Below, piece by piece: positions 1 to 9,034 of a stretch of 64,000 nucleotides of DNA (the stretch's first letter is position 1; the number at the start of each line of letters is the position of its first letter). This DNA comes from JAJDXW01 sp965214795. Lineage in GTDB: Bacteria; Pseudomonadota; Gammaproteobacteria; HK1. Location of the stretch: NCBI GenBank assembly GCA_965214795.1, contig OZ243976.1:2418001-2482000 (forward strand), read 5' to 3'. The notes under the pieces were generated by a model, which searched no databases, was not told the DNA's origin, and was given only the letters and a program-made list of their open reading frames with translations. A program made the position numbers and the translations under genes.

Positions 1-1767
1 GGCGTCCACCAGGGTGACCGCACGCCGGTAGTAGCGGGTGACGTCGTGACCGATCCCGATCGCGATGAGCTCCACCGCTCCGCCACTCTCGATATGAGCG
101 ATGGCCTCGCGCAGGTGCCGTTCGAGATAGCTGCCCGGATTGACCGAGAGGGTCGAATCGTCGACCGGCGCTCCGTCGCTGATCACCATCAGGATCCGCC
201 GCTGTTCGTGGCGGGCGAGCAGCCGCTGGTAGGCCCAGAGCAGGGCCTCGCCGTCGATGTTCTCCTTGAGGATCCCCTCCCGGAGCATCAGGCCCAGGTT
301 CTTGCGGGCCCTCCTCCAGGGTGCGTCGGCCGTCTTGTAGACGATGTGCCGGAGGTCGTTGAGCCTTCCCGCATGCGCCGGCTTCCCGGCCGCGAGCCAT
401 CGTTCGCGAGACTGCCCTCCCTTCCACGCGCGGGTGGTGAAGCCCAGGATCTCCACCTTGACCCCGCATCTTTCCAGGGTCCGGGCCAGAATGTCGGCGC
501 TGATCGCGGCCAGCGTGATGGGACGCCCGCGCATCGAGCCCGAGTTGTCGATGAGCAGGGTGACCACCGTGTCGCGGAACTCGGTGTCCTTCTCCTGCTT
601 GTAACTGAGCGGCTGCATCGGGTTCGCCACCACCCGCGCGAGCCGGGCCGCATCAAGCAGACCTTCGTCGAGATCGAACTGCCAGGCACGTGACTGCTTG
701 GCCAGGAGGCGGCGCTGAAGCCGGTTCGCAAGCCGTGCGATCACCTTGTGCAGGTTCGCGACATGCTGGTCGAGCTGGTTCCGGAGGCGTCCGAGCTCAT
801 CCGCGTCGCAGAGCTCGCTTGCGTCCGCAACCTGGTCGAACTCGGTCGTGAAGGCCCGGTACTCCCGTTCGCTCGGCTCGTTGCGGCCGGTGAACGGGGA
901 AGGGGGTTGGCGGTCCGCATCCGCATCGTCGTCCCCGAGCGCGGACGTGTCCTGATCCGCCTCGTCGACGTCGGCCATCTCTTCGCTGGACTCGCCGGTC
1001 GTCTCCTGGCCCTCGGACTCCTCGCTTCCATCCGGATCGGCGGAGAGGGCCTCGGCATCGACTTCTCCGGACTCCTGATCCTCGCCTTCGTTCTCGTCCT
1101 GATCGCCGCTGTCGTTGCCCTCTTCGGGCCGGTCGTCGTCCTCCGCCAAGCCGAGCACTCGAAGAAGCTCACGTGAGCGGCTCGCGAACTCGCGCTGGTC
1201 ACCGACCGCTTGAGAGAGGTCCTCCAGGTTCGACCCGATCTTCGGTTCGAGGATCGGACGCCACAGCTCCACCATGCGCCGGGCGGACGGAGGCGGCTTT
1301 TCTCCGGTCAATGCCTCGCGGGCGAGCAGGCGAAGGACCTCCGGAAGCGGCGCGTGCTCGCCCTGGACGATCTCCGCATAGCCGCGAGACTGGCAGTGGT
1401 TCTCGAGGGCGGCGCCGAGGTTCCGGCGCACTCCGGCCATGAACTGCGAGCCGAGGGTTTCGCAGCGGACCTGCTCGAAGGCGTCGAAGACCGCGCGGGC
1501 GTCCTCGTCCACCGGCGCGCGGGCGCGGTGCACCCGAGGGTCATGGTGGCGCCGCCGGAGCGCGACCGCGTCGGCCTCGCCACGGATCCGGGCCGCTTCT
1601 TCGCCGTCGACCCGACTCCCGGGGGAGGGGAGGGTAAGGGTGTTGCCGGTCAGCGAGGCCTGTGAAGGTCCGAACTGGACGTCGATCTCCCCGTCGTTCG
1701 CGAGCGAGCGCGTGGTCGCCGCGGTGACGAAACGGAAGTGCTCGACGGGGGACTCGGGTCGTCGCAC
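1..1767 (-). CDS. cobT: Cobaltochelatase subunit CobT (3' end beyond window)
   Basis: CobT is the subunit of aerobic (late cobalt insertion) cobaltochelatase that works with the CobS ATPase and CobN to put cobalt into hydrogenobyrinic acid a,c-diamide. The minus-strand frame is open from the cobS end to the window edge. It begins with a region containing EHFRFVTAATTRSLANDGEID. A long Asp/Glu/Ser-rich linker follows (about 850-1150). The C-terminal von Willebrand A domain has the MIDAS motif DNSGSM (about 540) and VISDGAPVDD (about 190). A GTG at 1767, 38 nt after the cobS stop, is a possible start, but no clear ribosome site is seen and the frame is open further upstream. The last few dozen residues lie outside the window. 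Family assignment is firm; the exact start is not. Confidence 0.9.
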   Translation of the reverse strand, partial: MRRPESPVEHFRFVTAATTRSLANDGEIDVQFGPSQASLTGNTLTLPSPGSRVDGEEAARIRGEADAVALRRRHHDPRVHRARAPVDEDARAVFDAFEQVRCETLGSQFMAGVRRNLGAALENHCQSRGYAEIVQGEHAPLPEVLRLLAREALTGEKPPPSARRMVELWRPILEPKIGSNLEDLSQAVGDQREFASRSRELLRVLGLAEDDDRPEEGNDSGDQDENEGEDQESGEVDAEALSADPDGSEESEGQETTGESSEEMADVDEADQDTSALGDDDADADRQPPSPFTGRNEPSEREYRAFTTEFDQVADASELCDADELGRLRNQLDQHVANLHKVIARLANRLQRRLLAKQSRAWQFDLDEGLLDAARLARVVANPMQPLSYKQEKDTEFRDTVVTLLIDNSGSMRGRPITLAAISADILARTLERCGVKVEILGFTTRAWKGGQSRERWLAAGKPAHAGRLNDLRHIVYKTADAPWRRARKNLGLMLREGILKENIDGEALLWAYQRLLARHEQRRILMVISDGAPVDDSTLSVNPGSYLERHLREAIAHIESGGAVELIAIGIGHDVTRYYRRAVTLVDA

Positions 1768-1804
1768 GGGATGCCCGGGCTGCGCCGTCCGGTGGCGGTA
1801 GCCG

Positions 1805-2812
1805 TCAGCCCGGTTGAAGGGCGACGGCTCCCTCCGGCAACTCGGTGCCGAAACACCGCTGGTAGTACTCCGCCACCACCGGCCGCTCGACTTCGTCGCA
1901 CTTGTTGAGGAAGCTCAGGCGAAATGAAAGGCCGAGATCGTCCCCGAATATCGCCGCGTTCTCGGCCCAGGTGATGACGGTGCGCGGACTCATGACCGTG
2001 GAGATGTCTCCGCTCATGAAGCCCGAGCGGGTCAGGGCGGCGAGCTTGACCATGGAGTGAATCGTGGCGCGCTTTTCCTCGGAGTCGTAGTCGGGGACCT
2101 TGGCGAGCACGATGCCCACTTCCGCGTCGTGCGCGAGGTAGTTCAGCGTCGTCACGATGTTCCAGCGATCCATCTGCCCCTGGTTGATCGGCTGGGTCCC
2201 GTGGTAGAGGCCGGTCGTGTCGCCGAGCCCGATGGTGTTGGCCGTCGCGAAGAGCCGGAACGACGGATGGGGATGCAGGACCCGGGACTGGTCCAGCAGG
2301 GTCATCCGGCCTTCCGCCTCCAGCACGCGCTGAATGACGAACATCACGTCCGGGCGTCCCGCATCGTATTCGTCGAACACGATCGCGGTGGGGCTCTGAA
2401 ACGCCCAGGGCAGCATGCCTTCGCGGAATTCGGTGACCTGCATTCCGTCGCGGATGACGATCGCGTCCTTGCCGACGAGGTCGATTCGAGAAATGTGGCT
2501 GTCCAGATTGACGCGCACGCACGGCCAGTTGAGGCGCGCGGCAACCTGCTCGATATGGGTGGACTTGCCGGTTCCGTGATAGCCCTGGATGAGTACCCGG
2601 CGGTTATGGGCAAACCCGACGAGTATGGCGAGAGTAGTCGTCGGGTCGAAGCGATAGCTTTCATCCACCGGGGGGACGTGTTCGCCCGGTGCGCTGAACG
2701 CGGGGATCTCGAGATCGGTGTCGATCCCGAAGGTTTGCCGCGCCGATATCCGGATGTCGGGCACTCCGCCATCCAGGGCTGCTCCGGAGGCGGAAGCGCC
2801 GTTCGCAGTCAT
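1805..2812 (-). CDS. cobS: Cobaltochelatase subunit CobS, AAA+ ATPase
   Basis: This 335-residue MoxR-type AAA+ ATPase drives cobalt insertion by the CobNST chelatase. Walker A is GYHGTGKST (about residue 77), Walker B is AIVFDEYDAG (about 143), and sensor 1 lies in LFATANTIGLGD (about 190). The length matches typical CobS, and the opening segment with IPAFSAPGEHVPPVDESYRF is characteristic. It lies directly upstream of cobT on the same strand, so the two are probably co-transcribed. A 20-bp tandem repeat lies just upstream of the start. Confidence 0.95.
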   Translation of the reverse strand: MTANGASASGAALDGGVPDIRISARQTFGIDTDLEIPAFSAPGEHVPPVDESYRFDPTTTLAILVGFAHNRRVLIQGYHGTGKSTHIEQVAARLNWPCVRVNLDSHISRIDLVGKDAIVIRDGMQVTEFREGMLPWAFQSPTAIVFDEYDAGRPDVMFVIQRVLEAEGRMTLLDQSRVLHPHPSFRLFATANTIGLGDTTGLYHGTQPINQGQMDRWNIVTTLNYLAHDAEVGIVLAKVPDYDSEEKRATIHSMVKLAALTRSGFMSGDISTVMSPRTVITWAENAAIFGDDLGLSFRLSFLNKCDEVERPVVAEYYQRCFGTELPEGAVALQPG

Positions 2813-2854
2813 GCTCTTGTCTCGATGGGAAGCCGGATTGGGGCGTTATTCTAG

Positions 2855-2894
2855 CCCGTATCTTGCGCTGGTCGCCCGTATCTTGCGCTGGTCG
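2855..2894. repeat. 20-bp tandem duplication upstream of cobS
   Basis: CCCGTATCTTGCGCTGGTCG occurs twice back to back (2855-2874 and 2875-2894), between the metF stop and the cobS start. Function unknown; it may be a simple slippage duplication. Confidence 0.9.
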
Positions 2895-2938
2895 GTACGC
2901 GAGCGAGGGCGACCGGCGGTGCGAGCCCCGTACGTGGC

Positions 2939-3928
2939 TCACGGAAGGCAGCGGGAGCTTTGCGGATTCGGGAGACGGCGGCTCGCCGGAGCCCCTCCCG
3001 CTCGAGCCGTCGCCCCCGCCGCAGCGCCGGGAAGCTTCGGTGGCCGGGCGGAGATCCCGGCCTGGGCGACGATGGCGGGGATGAGCGCCTCGCGGCCGAG
3101 GGTCATCAGGTGCGCGCCCTGGCACATCGATTCGAGCCCCGCGATGGTCCGGGCCGCGATGGCGGTGCTCGCCGCATCTACGTCCCTCGACCCCGCGATC
3201 TCCTGGACAAGGGCGTCCGGCACCTCGATCCCGGGGACGTTCTCGTTCAGGTAGCGGGCCATCCGCACCGACTTGATGGGAATGATCCCCGCGATGATCG
3301 CCACCCCGACCCCTTCGAAACGCTCGAGCCGCCGCGCAAAGCCCTCGAACGCCGCAAGGTCGTATACCGCCTGGGTCTGGAAGAAGCGGGCCCCGGCTTC
3401 CACCTTGGCTGCCATCCGGGCCATCTCGTCGTCGAGATCCGGATTTCCGGGGTTGACCACCGCCCCGATGCAGAGGTCCGGCGCGCCGCGCAGGGCATTG
3501 CCCATGAGGTCGCGGCCTTCGTTGAGCCCTCGCACCGTCTCGATAATCGCGACCGAGCCCAGATCGAACACCGCCTTGGCGTCGGGGTGATCGCCGTGCG
3601 CCGGGGCGTCTCCGGTCATGAGGACCACGTTCGAGACGCCGAGCGCGGCCGCGGCCAGCAGGTCCGACTGGATGGCGATCCGGTTGCGGTCGCGGGCGGT
3701 CATCTGGAGGATGGGCTCGATTCCTTCGTCCAGCAGGCGCCGGGCCGCCCCGATGGGCGCCATGCGCATGCGGGCGTTGTGGGAGTCGGTCAGATTGAAC
3801 GCGTCCACAAAGCCGCCGAGAGCACGCGCGGCTTCGAGCATCGGCGCGAGATCGAGGCCCTTCGGAGGGGTGAGCTCGCTCGTGACGACGAAGCGCCCCG
3901 ACCGGACGAGATCGGTGATTCGCGGCAT
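2939..3928 (-). CDS. metF: Methylenetetrahydrofolate reductase family protein
   Basis: This 329-residue MetF-family flavoprotein is predicted to reduce 5,10-methylene-THF to 5-methyl-THF for methionine synthesis. Family features visible are FVVTSELTPPKG near the N terminus, NLTDSHNARM, NVVLMTGDAP (about 105-114), IGAVVNPGNPD and FFQTQAVYD (about 186-194), and a C-terminal IIAGIIPIKS. The start ATG at 3928 is preceded by AGGGAGAAG at good spacing. The gene lies upstream of cobS/cobT on the same strand, linking one-carbon and B12 metabolism. Some MetF-like paralogues in proteobacteria act on other C1 substrates, so the exact reaction is inferred. The extreme C terminus is Ala/Pro/Arg-rich and not conserved. 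Confidence 0.85.
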   Translation of the reverse strand: MPRITDLVRSGRFVVTSELTPPKGLDLAPMLEAARALGGFVDAFNLTDSHNARMRMAPIGAARRLLDEGIEPILQMTARDRNRIAIQSDLLAAAALGVSNVVLMTGDAPAHGDHPDAKAVFDLGSVAIIETVRGLNEGRDLMGNALRGAPDLCIGAVVNPGNPDLDDEMARMAAKVEAGARFFQTQAVYDLAAFEGFARRLERFEGVGVAIIAGIIPIKSVRMARYLNENVPGIEVPDALVQEIAGSRDVDAASTAIAARTIAGLESMCQGAHLMTLGREALIPAIVAQAGISARPPKLPGAAAGATARAGGAPASRRLPNPQSSRCLP

Positions 3929-3965
3929 GACGCGGCTTCTCCCTTTCGCTGGAATGCCCGCCGAC

Positions 3966-4004
3966 CCGGAACGTCCCCGGAACTTCCCCGGAACGTCCCC
4001 GGAA
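3966..4004. repeat. 11-bp tandem repeat, about 3.5 copies
   Basis: The unit CCGGAACGTCC is repeated at 3966, 3977 and 3988 (one copy has TT for GT) and is followed by CCGGAAT. It lies between the RND gene end and the metF start. Function not evident. Confidence 0.85.
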
Positions 4005-4038
4005 TGCGAGGGACCCCGAAATGATTCGCGGCCTCGAA

Positions 4039-7000
4039 TCAGTCCGCCCCTGGCGCGGCCGCGGTCCCCGCCGGGATCGGTTCGCGCTTGCGCTCCAGCA
4101 TCGAGAACGCGATGGAGAGCAGGGGAGGAATGATTGCGAGGGTGAGTACGGCGGAAAGCGCGAGCCCTCCGACGACCACCGAGCCGAGCCCCCGGTAGAG
4201 CTCCGAGCCCGCTCCGGGAAAGAGCACGAGCGGAAGCATCCCGAATACCGAGGTGAGGGTCGACATGAAGATGGGCCGTATGCGGTTGCGGGTCGCGGCG
4301 ACGATCGCGGCGGACGGTTCCATGCCGTCGCCGCGCAGGTGGTGCAGGGCCTGGTGCACGAGGAGGATCGCGTTGTTGACCACGATCCCGATGAGGATGA
4401 CGAACCCGAGCATGGTGAGCATGTCCAGGCCCTGATGTTGGTAGAGGTTGAGCGTCGCGAGGCCGCCCACCGCGCCGGCCGTCGCGAGGGGGACGGAGAG
4501 CACGATGAGGGCGGGATAGACGAAGCTCTCGAAGAGGATCGCCATCACCAGGTAGACGATGACGAGCGCCATGACGAGCTGCCACTTCATCGCGGCGCGG
4601 GTCGCGGTCAGCTTGTCGGCGGTGCCGGAGAGCCCCATGCGCACCCCGTCCGGCAACCCTGCCCGGACGAGGGGAGCGATGATCCCGGTGCGCACGGTGT
4701 CCATTGCCTCCTCGAGGGTCATCGAAGGCGGCGGCCGGATCTCGAGGGTCACCGTCCGTACCCGCTCGCGGTGCAGGATCTCCGTCGGACCGGACGTCAC
4801 GCGCACCTCCGCAAGCGAGCGCACCGGGAGGATCGCCCCCGAGGAGGCCACCACGGGGAGGTTCTCGATCTGCTGGGTCCGGTCGTTCGGAGGCCCGGCG
4901 AGCACGAAGTCGAGACGCTTTCCACCGACGGTGACCTCCGCCACCCGCAGACCGTCGTTGAACACGTCGACCGTCTCGCCGAGCTCGCGGACGCTCACCC
5001 CGCCGTCCGCGAGACGGGCCCGGTCGGGGGCGATCCGCACCTCGGGGGCGCCGAGCTCCAGTCCCGGCCGCGGCCGCACCTGGGTCCCCTCGGAGCGGGG
5101 CAGGACCTGCATGACCTGCCCCATCGCCCGCCGGGCGACCTCCAGCACCGGCTCGAGGTCGGGGCCCTTGATGTCGAGATCGACTCGCTTGCCGCCGCCG
5201 ACGGTGCGCCCGAAGAGGGACGGCTGGGTCACGAATCCGTAGGTGCCGGGCTCCCGGAACACCGGCCCGGAAAGCACCGGTACGAGTTCCCCCGCCCGTT
5301 CCGGCTCCGTGCTGGTCGCACCGACGAAGGTTCGCGACGGGGTCGCGACGAAGAAGAAGTTCTCGATCCCGGGCGGCGGGCGACGCCCCGCGTCCGCCCC
5401 GGCCCCGGGAAGCGGGCGTTGCGGTCCGCCGGCGGATGGCGGCGGCCGTGCATCGCGTTCGCCGGCCGGGACCGGGCGCCCCGCCTCGTTTGCGGGACGA
5501 CCCGCGCCCGTGGAGAGGGCGAGTCCGCCGCCTTCGGCACGGGCACCGGCTCCGGCCGGGTCTCCCGCCCCCGCCCTCCGCGCATGGTTCGTGGACCAGT
5601 GCGGCCGGACCGCACCCTCCACGTCTCGCGCGATCTCGGTGGTGGTCTCCAGGTTGTAGCCGGGTGGGGGGAGGATGATGCCGAAGACGAGGTTGCGGTT
5701 CCCCTCCGGGAGGTACTCGAGCTTGGGGAGAAAGCGCCAGGTCGCGAGACTCGCCGCGCCGCAGACGATGACGACGATGATGAGGGCGGCGGTGCGCGAA
5801 CGGGCCACGAGGCCGGCATAGCCCACGAAGGCCCGGGCGAGCCCCCGCGCCGCGGCGTCGATCCCGGGGAGGCGGAGACCCTGCCGCCCCGCGCCCGGCG
5901 CCGCGAGGAGCCGGCTCCCGAGAGCCGGGATCACGGTGACCGCCACGAGCAGCGACAGCAGGACCGCCACCGAGATCGCGACCGCAATGTCCCGGAAGAG
6001 CTGCGCGACCTCGAGCTTCAGCACCAGGACGGGGATGAACACCATCACGGTGGTGAGCGCGGAGACGAGCACCGCGCCCCACACTTCCGACGCGCCCCGC
6101 CGGGCCGCCTCCCGCGCCGGTACGCCTTCCTCCCGGAGCCGATAGATGTTCTCGAGAACGATGATCGCGGCGTCGACCACCATGCCGACCGCGAAGGCGA
6201 GCCCCGCGAGGGAGATGACGTTGATGGAGCGCCCGAGGGCGGCCATCGCGACGAAGGAGCCCACGATGGAGACCGGGATCGCGAGCACCACGGTGGTGGT
6301 CGCCCGCCACGAGCGCAGGAAGGCGAGGAGCACGATGGCCGCGAGCACCCCGCCGACGTAGACGTTCTGCTGGACGAGATCGAGGGCGGAGTCGATGTAC
6401 ACCGTCTCGTCGTAGACTTGGCGCAGGGTGAGCCCGGCCTGCTCGACGGGGCCCTCCTGGAGCTCCGCGGCGGCTGCCCGGAGCCCCGCCATCGTCTCGA
6501 TGACGTTCGCGCCGATCTCGCGCTTGACGCTCACCGCGATCGACGGGGTGCCGAGGTGCCGGATGCGGGCGCGCGGCTCCTGGTACGCGAAGCGAACGTC
6601 GGCCACGTCCCCCACGGTGAGTCGCGAGACCCGGCCGGTCGCGGGGTCCCGCACAGTACGGAGCAGCACCTTGCGGACGTCGTCGACCGACTCGACCGCT
6701 CCCTCGGTGCGGACCACGTACCGCCGCTTCCCCTCCTCGACCTCGCCCGCGCTGATCGACGCGTCCGCCGCCCGGAGCCGGGCCAGGACTTCGCTCACCG
6801 TGAGGCGGAAGCGGGCGAGCCGGAAGGGATCGATCTCGGCCCGCAGCTCGCGGCGGCTGGTGCCGTAGACGTCGACCCGGCCCACTCCCGGCACGCGCTC
6901 CAGCCGCTCGCGCACCACGTCCTCCACGAACTCGCCGAAGGTGTGGATCGGCCGCTCGTGGCCCGGCTTCGGCCGGACGACCATCCAGGCAATAGAGTTG

Positions 7001-7401
7001 TCCTCGCTGCCCGAGGTCCGAAGCTCCGGTTCGCCCGCCTCCGCGGGGTATCCCGACACCCGGTCGAGGCGGTTCGCGACGAGCAGCAGCGCCTTGTCCA
7101 TGTCCATGGCGACGTTGAACTCGAGGGTGATCCGAGCCCGCCCGTCCTCCGACGCGCTGTCCATGGAGGCGAGGCCCTCGAGACCCTTGAACGCCTCTTC
7201 CTGGCGATTCACGACCTCGCGTTCGATCTCGGCCGGTGAGCCGCCCTTCCAGTTGGTCGTCACGGTGATGACCGGCCGGGCCACGTCCGGGGCGAGCTGG
7301 ATGGGGATGGTGCGAAGCGCGAGCGCCCCGAACATCACGATCATGAGGACGGCGGCGATGACCGCCCGGGGGCGAGCGATCGAATAACCGATGAGGTTCA
7401 C
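4039..7401 (-). CDS. RND-family efflux transporter permease (AcrB/CzcA-like)
   Basis: A large inner-membrane RND pump of about 1120 residues. It has the usual plan: TM1 (SIARPRAVIAAVLMIVMFGA), a first periplasmic loop, the central TM2-6 block with GLAFAVGMVVDAAIIVLENI (TM4 acidic residues), a second periplasmic loop, and the TM8-12 block containing GFVILIGIVVNNAILLVH. The GTG start at 7401 is chosen because GAGGGGAC lies just upstream and TM1 follows at once. About 80 residues of Gly/Ala/Pro/Arg-rich sequence sit in the second periplasmic region (about 5370-5600), which is unusual. The adaptor gene lies 10 nt upstream. The substrate (drug, metal or lipid) cannot be told from sequence. Confidence 0.9.
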   Translation of the reverse strand: MNLIGYSIARPRAVIAAVLMIVMFGALALRTIPIQLAPDVARPVITVTTNWKGGSPAEIEREVVNRQEEAFKGLEGLASMDSASEDGRARITLEFNVAMDMDKALLLVANRLDRVSGYPAEAGEPELRTSGSEDNSIAWMVVRPKPGHERPIHTFGEFVEDVVRERLERVPGVGRVDVYGTSRRELRAEIDPFRLARFRLTVSEVLARLRAADASISAGEVEEGKRRYVVRTEGAVESVDDVRKVLLRTVRDPATGRVSRLTVGDVADVRFAYQEPRARIRHLGTPSIAVSVKREIGANVIETMAGLRAAAAELQEGPVEQAGLTLRQVYDETVYIDSALDLVQQNVYVGGVLAAIVLLAFLRSWRATTTVVLAIPVSIVGSFVAMAALGRSINVISLAGLAFAVGMVVDAAIIVLENIYRLREEGVPAREAARRGASEVWGAVLVSALTTVMVFIPVLVLKLEVAQLFRDIAVAISVAVLLSLLVAVTVIPALGSRLLAAPGAGRQGLRLPGIDAAARGLARAFVGYAGLVARSRTAALIIVVIVCGAASLATWRFLPKLEYLPEGNRNLVFGIILPPPGYNLETTTEIARDVEGAVRPHWSTNHARRAGAGDPAGAGARAEGGGLALSTGAGRPANEAGRPVPAGERDARPPPSAGGPQRPLPGAGADAGRRPPPGIENFFFVATPSRTFVGATSTEPERAGELVPVLSGPVFREPGTYGFVTQPSLFGRTVGGGKRVDLDIKGPDLEPVLEVARRAMGQVMQVLPRSEGTQVRPRPGLELGAPEVRIAPDRARLADGGVSVRELGETVDVFNDGLRVAEVTVGGKRLDFVLAGPPNDRTQQIENLPVVASSGAILPVRSLAEVRVTSGPTEILHRERVRTVTLEIRPPPSMTLEEAMDTVRTGIIAPLVRAGLPDGVRMGLSGTADKLTATRAAMKWQLVMALVIVYLVMAILFESFVYPALIVLSVPLATAGAVGGLATLNLYQHQGLDMLTMLGFVILIGIVVNNAILLVHQALHHLRGDGMEPSAAIVAATRNRIRPIFMSTLTSVFGMLPLVLFPGAGSELYRGLGSVVVGGLALSAVLTLAIIPPLLSIAFSMLERKREPIPAGTAAAPGAD

Positions 7402-7411
7402 GGCCGTCCCC

Positions 7412-8671
7412 TCATGAGCCGGAACCGGACCCGGGCCCCGGAGGGGCGCCGGCTCCGGGCCGGATTCGGGTTCCGGCCTCGGAGCGAGCGACCGGACCGG
7501 ACTCGGACCGGGCACCGGCTCCGGTTTCCGCCACGGGCTTGAACCGGAGCGCCTGTCCGGGCGTGATCCGTTCGTTGCCGCGGACGACCACGAGGTCCCC
7601 GGTGCGCAGCCCCTCGAGCACGACGAACCGGCTCCCCACCGACTCTCCGATCCGGATCGGCCGGACCTCGGCGCGGGCCGACTGCGGCGTGCCGTCCGCG
7701 ACATAGACCAGCGACTGCCCGCCGCGGCTCACCACCGCATCCTTGTGCACCGAAGTCGCGATGCCGGGGCCCGCGATGGGGACCCGCACCACGACGGACT
7801 GATTGGCGGCCGGCCGACCGGATCCGCTCACGGGGCTGAAGCGCGGCAGGAAGCGCACGGGCCGTGTGCGGGTGAGGGGGTTTTCGTCCGGCACGATCGC
7901 TCGCACGGTCGCCGGGTGCAGGGTCCCGTCGTCGAGCTCGAGGGTCACCTCGCGGCCGGGGACGAGCCCCCCGAGCCGGTCCGCCGGCACGTCCGCCTCG
8001 ACCTCCAGCCGCTGGTCGTCCACCAGGGTGGCGACCGGGTCCCCGGGCTTGACGTAGCCCCCCGGCGCGGCGTGGCGCGCCGTCACCACCCCGGCATAGG
8101 GGGCGCGCACGGTGGTGCGGGCGAGCTCGATCTCCGCCATCTCGCGCTGGACGCGGGCGCGGGCGAGCGCGGCGGCGGCCTCGCGTACGCGGCTCCGCCG
8201 GCGCACCAGCTCCTGGCGTTTGTCCTCGTAGGCGGCCTTGGGAAACGCGGAGGAGCCCTTGAGCTTGTCGAGGCGCTCGAGCTCCTGGCGCACGAGGCCC
8301 ACGTCCGCCTCCGCCGTCCGCACTCGGGCGGCTTCGAGTGCCTCGTCCGCCCGCTTCTGGTGCAGGCGCGCTTCCGGCAGGTCGCGGGCGAGGACGATGA
8401 GGACGTCCCCCGCCTCCACCCGGTCGCCGACCCGGACCGCGACCTCCGCGACCGGTCCGCCGATGGTCGCGGCCACCGTCCCCTGCTCGCGCGGGACCAC
8501 CCGGCCGACCACCGGGACGGTCTGCGCGACGTGCTCCCGCCGAACCGGATCCACCTCGACGAGGGCGGGGGGCCGCCCGCTCTGGGCTCCGGCCGGCGGT
8601 GCGGCGGGCGCCGCGAGGCAGGTGGCGAGGATGAGACAAGGCCCGGCGTTGCGCATGCGATCGCCGTCCAC
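7412..8671 (-). CDS. RND efflux periplasmic adaptor (membrane fusion) subunit
   Basis: An HlyD/AcrA-type adaptor of 419 residues (GTG start at 8671; an ATG at 8656 is an alternative). It joins the inner-membrane RND pump to an outer-membrane channel. After a signal peptide (MRNAGPCLILATCLAAP...) come the biotinyl-lipoyl half motif (VGDRVEAGDVLIVLA), an alpha-hairpin (about 90-170), the second lipoyl half (TVRAPYAGVVTARHAAPGG) and beta-barrel segments. The C terminus is a low-complexity Gly/Pro/Ser/Glu tail. It is the first gene of a two-gene operon with the pump. No outer-membrane channel gene is in the window. Confidence 0.88.
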   Translation of the reverse strand: MDGDRMRNAGPCLILATCLAAPAAPPAGAQSGRPPALVEVDPVRREHVAQTVPVVGRVVPREQGTVAATIGGPVAEVAVRVGDRVEAGDVLIVLARDLPEARLHQKRADEALEAARVRTAEADVGLVRQELERLDKLKGSSAFPKAAYEDKRQELVRRRSRVREAAAALARARVQREMAEIELARTTVRAPYAGVVTARHAAPGGYVKPGDPVATLVDDQRLEVEADVPADRLGGLVPGREVTLELDDGTLHPATVRAIVPDENPLTRTRPVRFLPRFSPVSGSGRPAANQSVVVRVPIAGPGIATSVHKDAVVSRGGQSLVYVADGTPQSARAEVRPIRIGESVGSRFVVLEGLRTGDLVVVRGNERITPGQALRFKPVAETGAGARSESGPVARSEAGTRIRPGAGAPPGPGSGSGS

Positions 8672-9034
8672 GGGTGGCAGGGAGACGCATTCTATCCTGA
8701 GCGTCGCCGATCCGCCCTCCCGCTCAAGACTGATTTTCGTTCAGAACACCCTCAATAAATTCAACATCTTACCGTGATCTGCAGGACAAGCGCGGATCGG
8801 ACGCTCAAATTCTGAAATCATCGAGAAATCAAAGAATTGCCCGTGAAAGCAGTCGAGGTTCAACGCGAACAGAAGTCAGCCCTGCGAGATAGTCCGGGAC
8901 GTGGCGATCAACAAAATTCCTGTGCTACGTGAACAGATTGAGTTGATTTTGGGCGAGACATCGGGCAGAGCGGGATGAGTGGCAAGCCTTGGGCCGGAGA
9001 GCTATCCAACTTTCGTCGCGAGAGCGCCGAGACG
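8672..9034. other. Intergenic region upstream of the efflux operon
   Basis: About 360 nt without a convincing gene. The part at 8725-8880 is clearly more AT-rich than its surroundings and probably carries the minus-strand promoter of the adaptor-pump operon. A TAGAAT hexamer (8694-8689, minus) has no good -35 partner. The small ORFs here have no recognisable family. Confidence 0.4.

Noticed and set aside
2813..2938. Cobalamin riboswitch upstream of cobS
   Set aside because: The region is too short, and no B12-box-like sequence was recognised, only a 20-bp tandem duplication.
4021..7239. Plus-strand open frame of about 1070 codons opposite the RND pump gene
   Set aside because: It is an antisense shadow of a well-conserved gene; its translation is Arg/Asp/Gly/His-rich with no family motifs.
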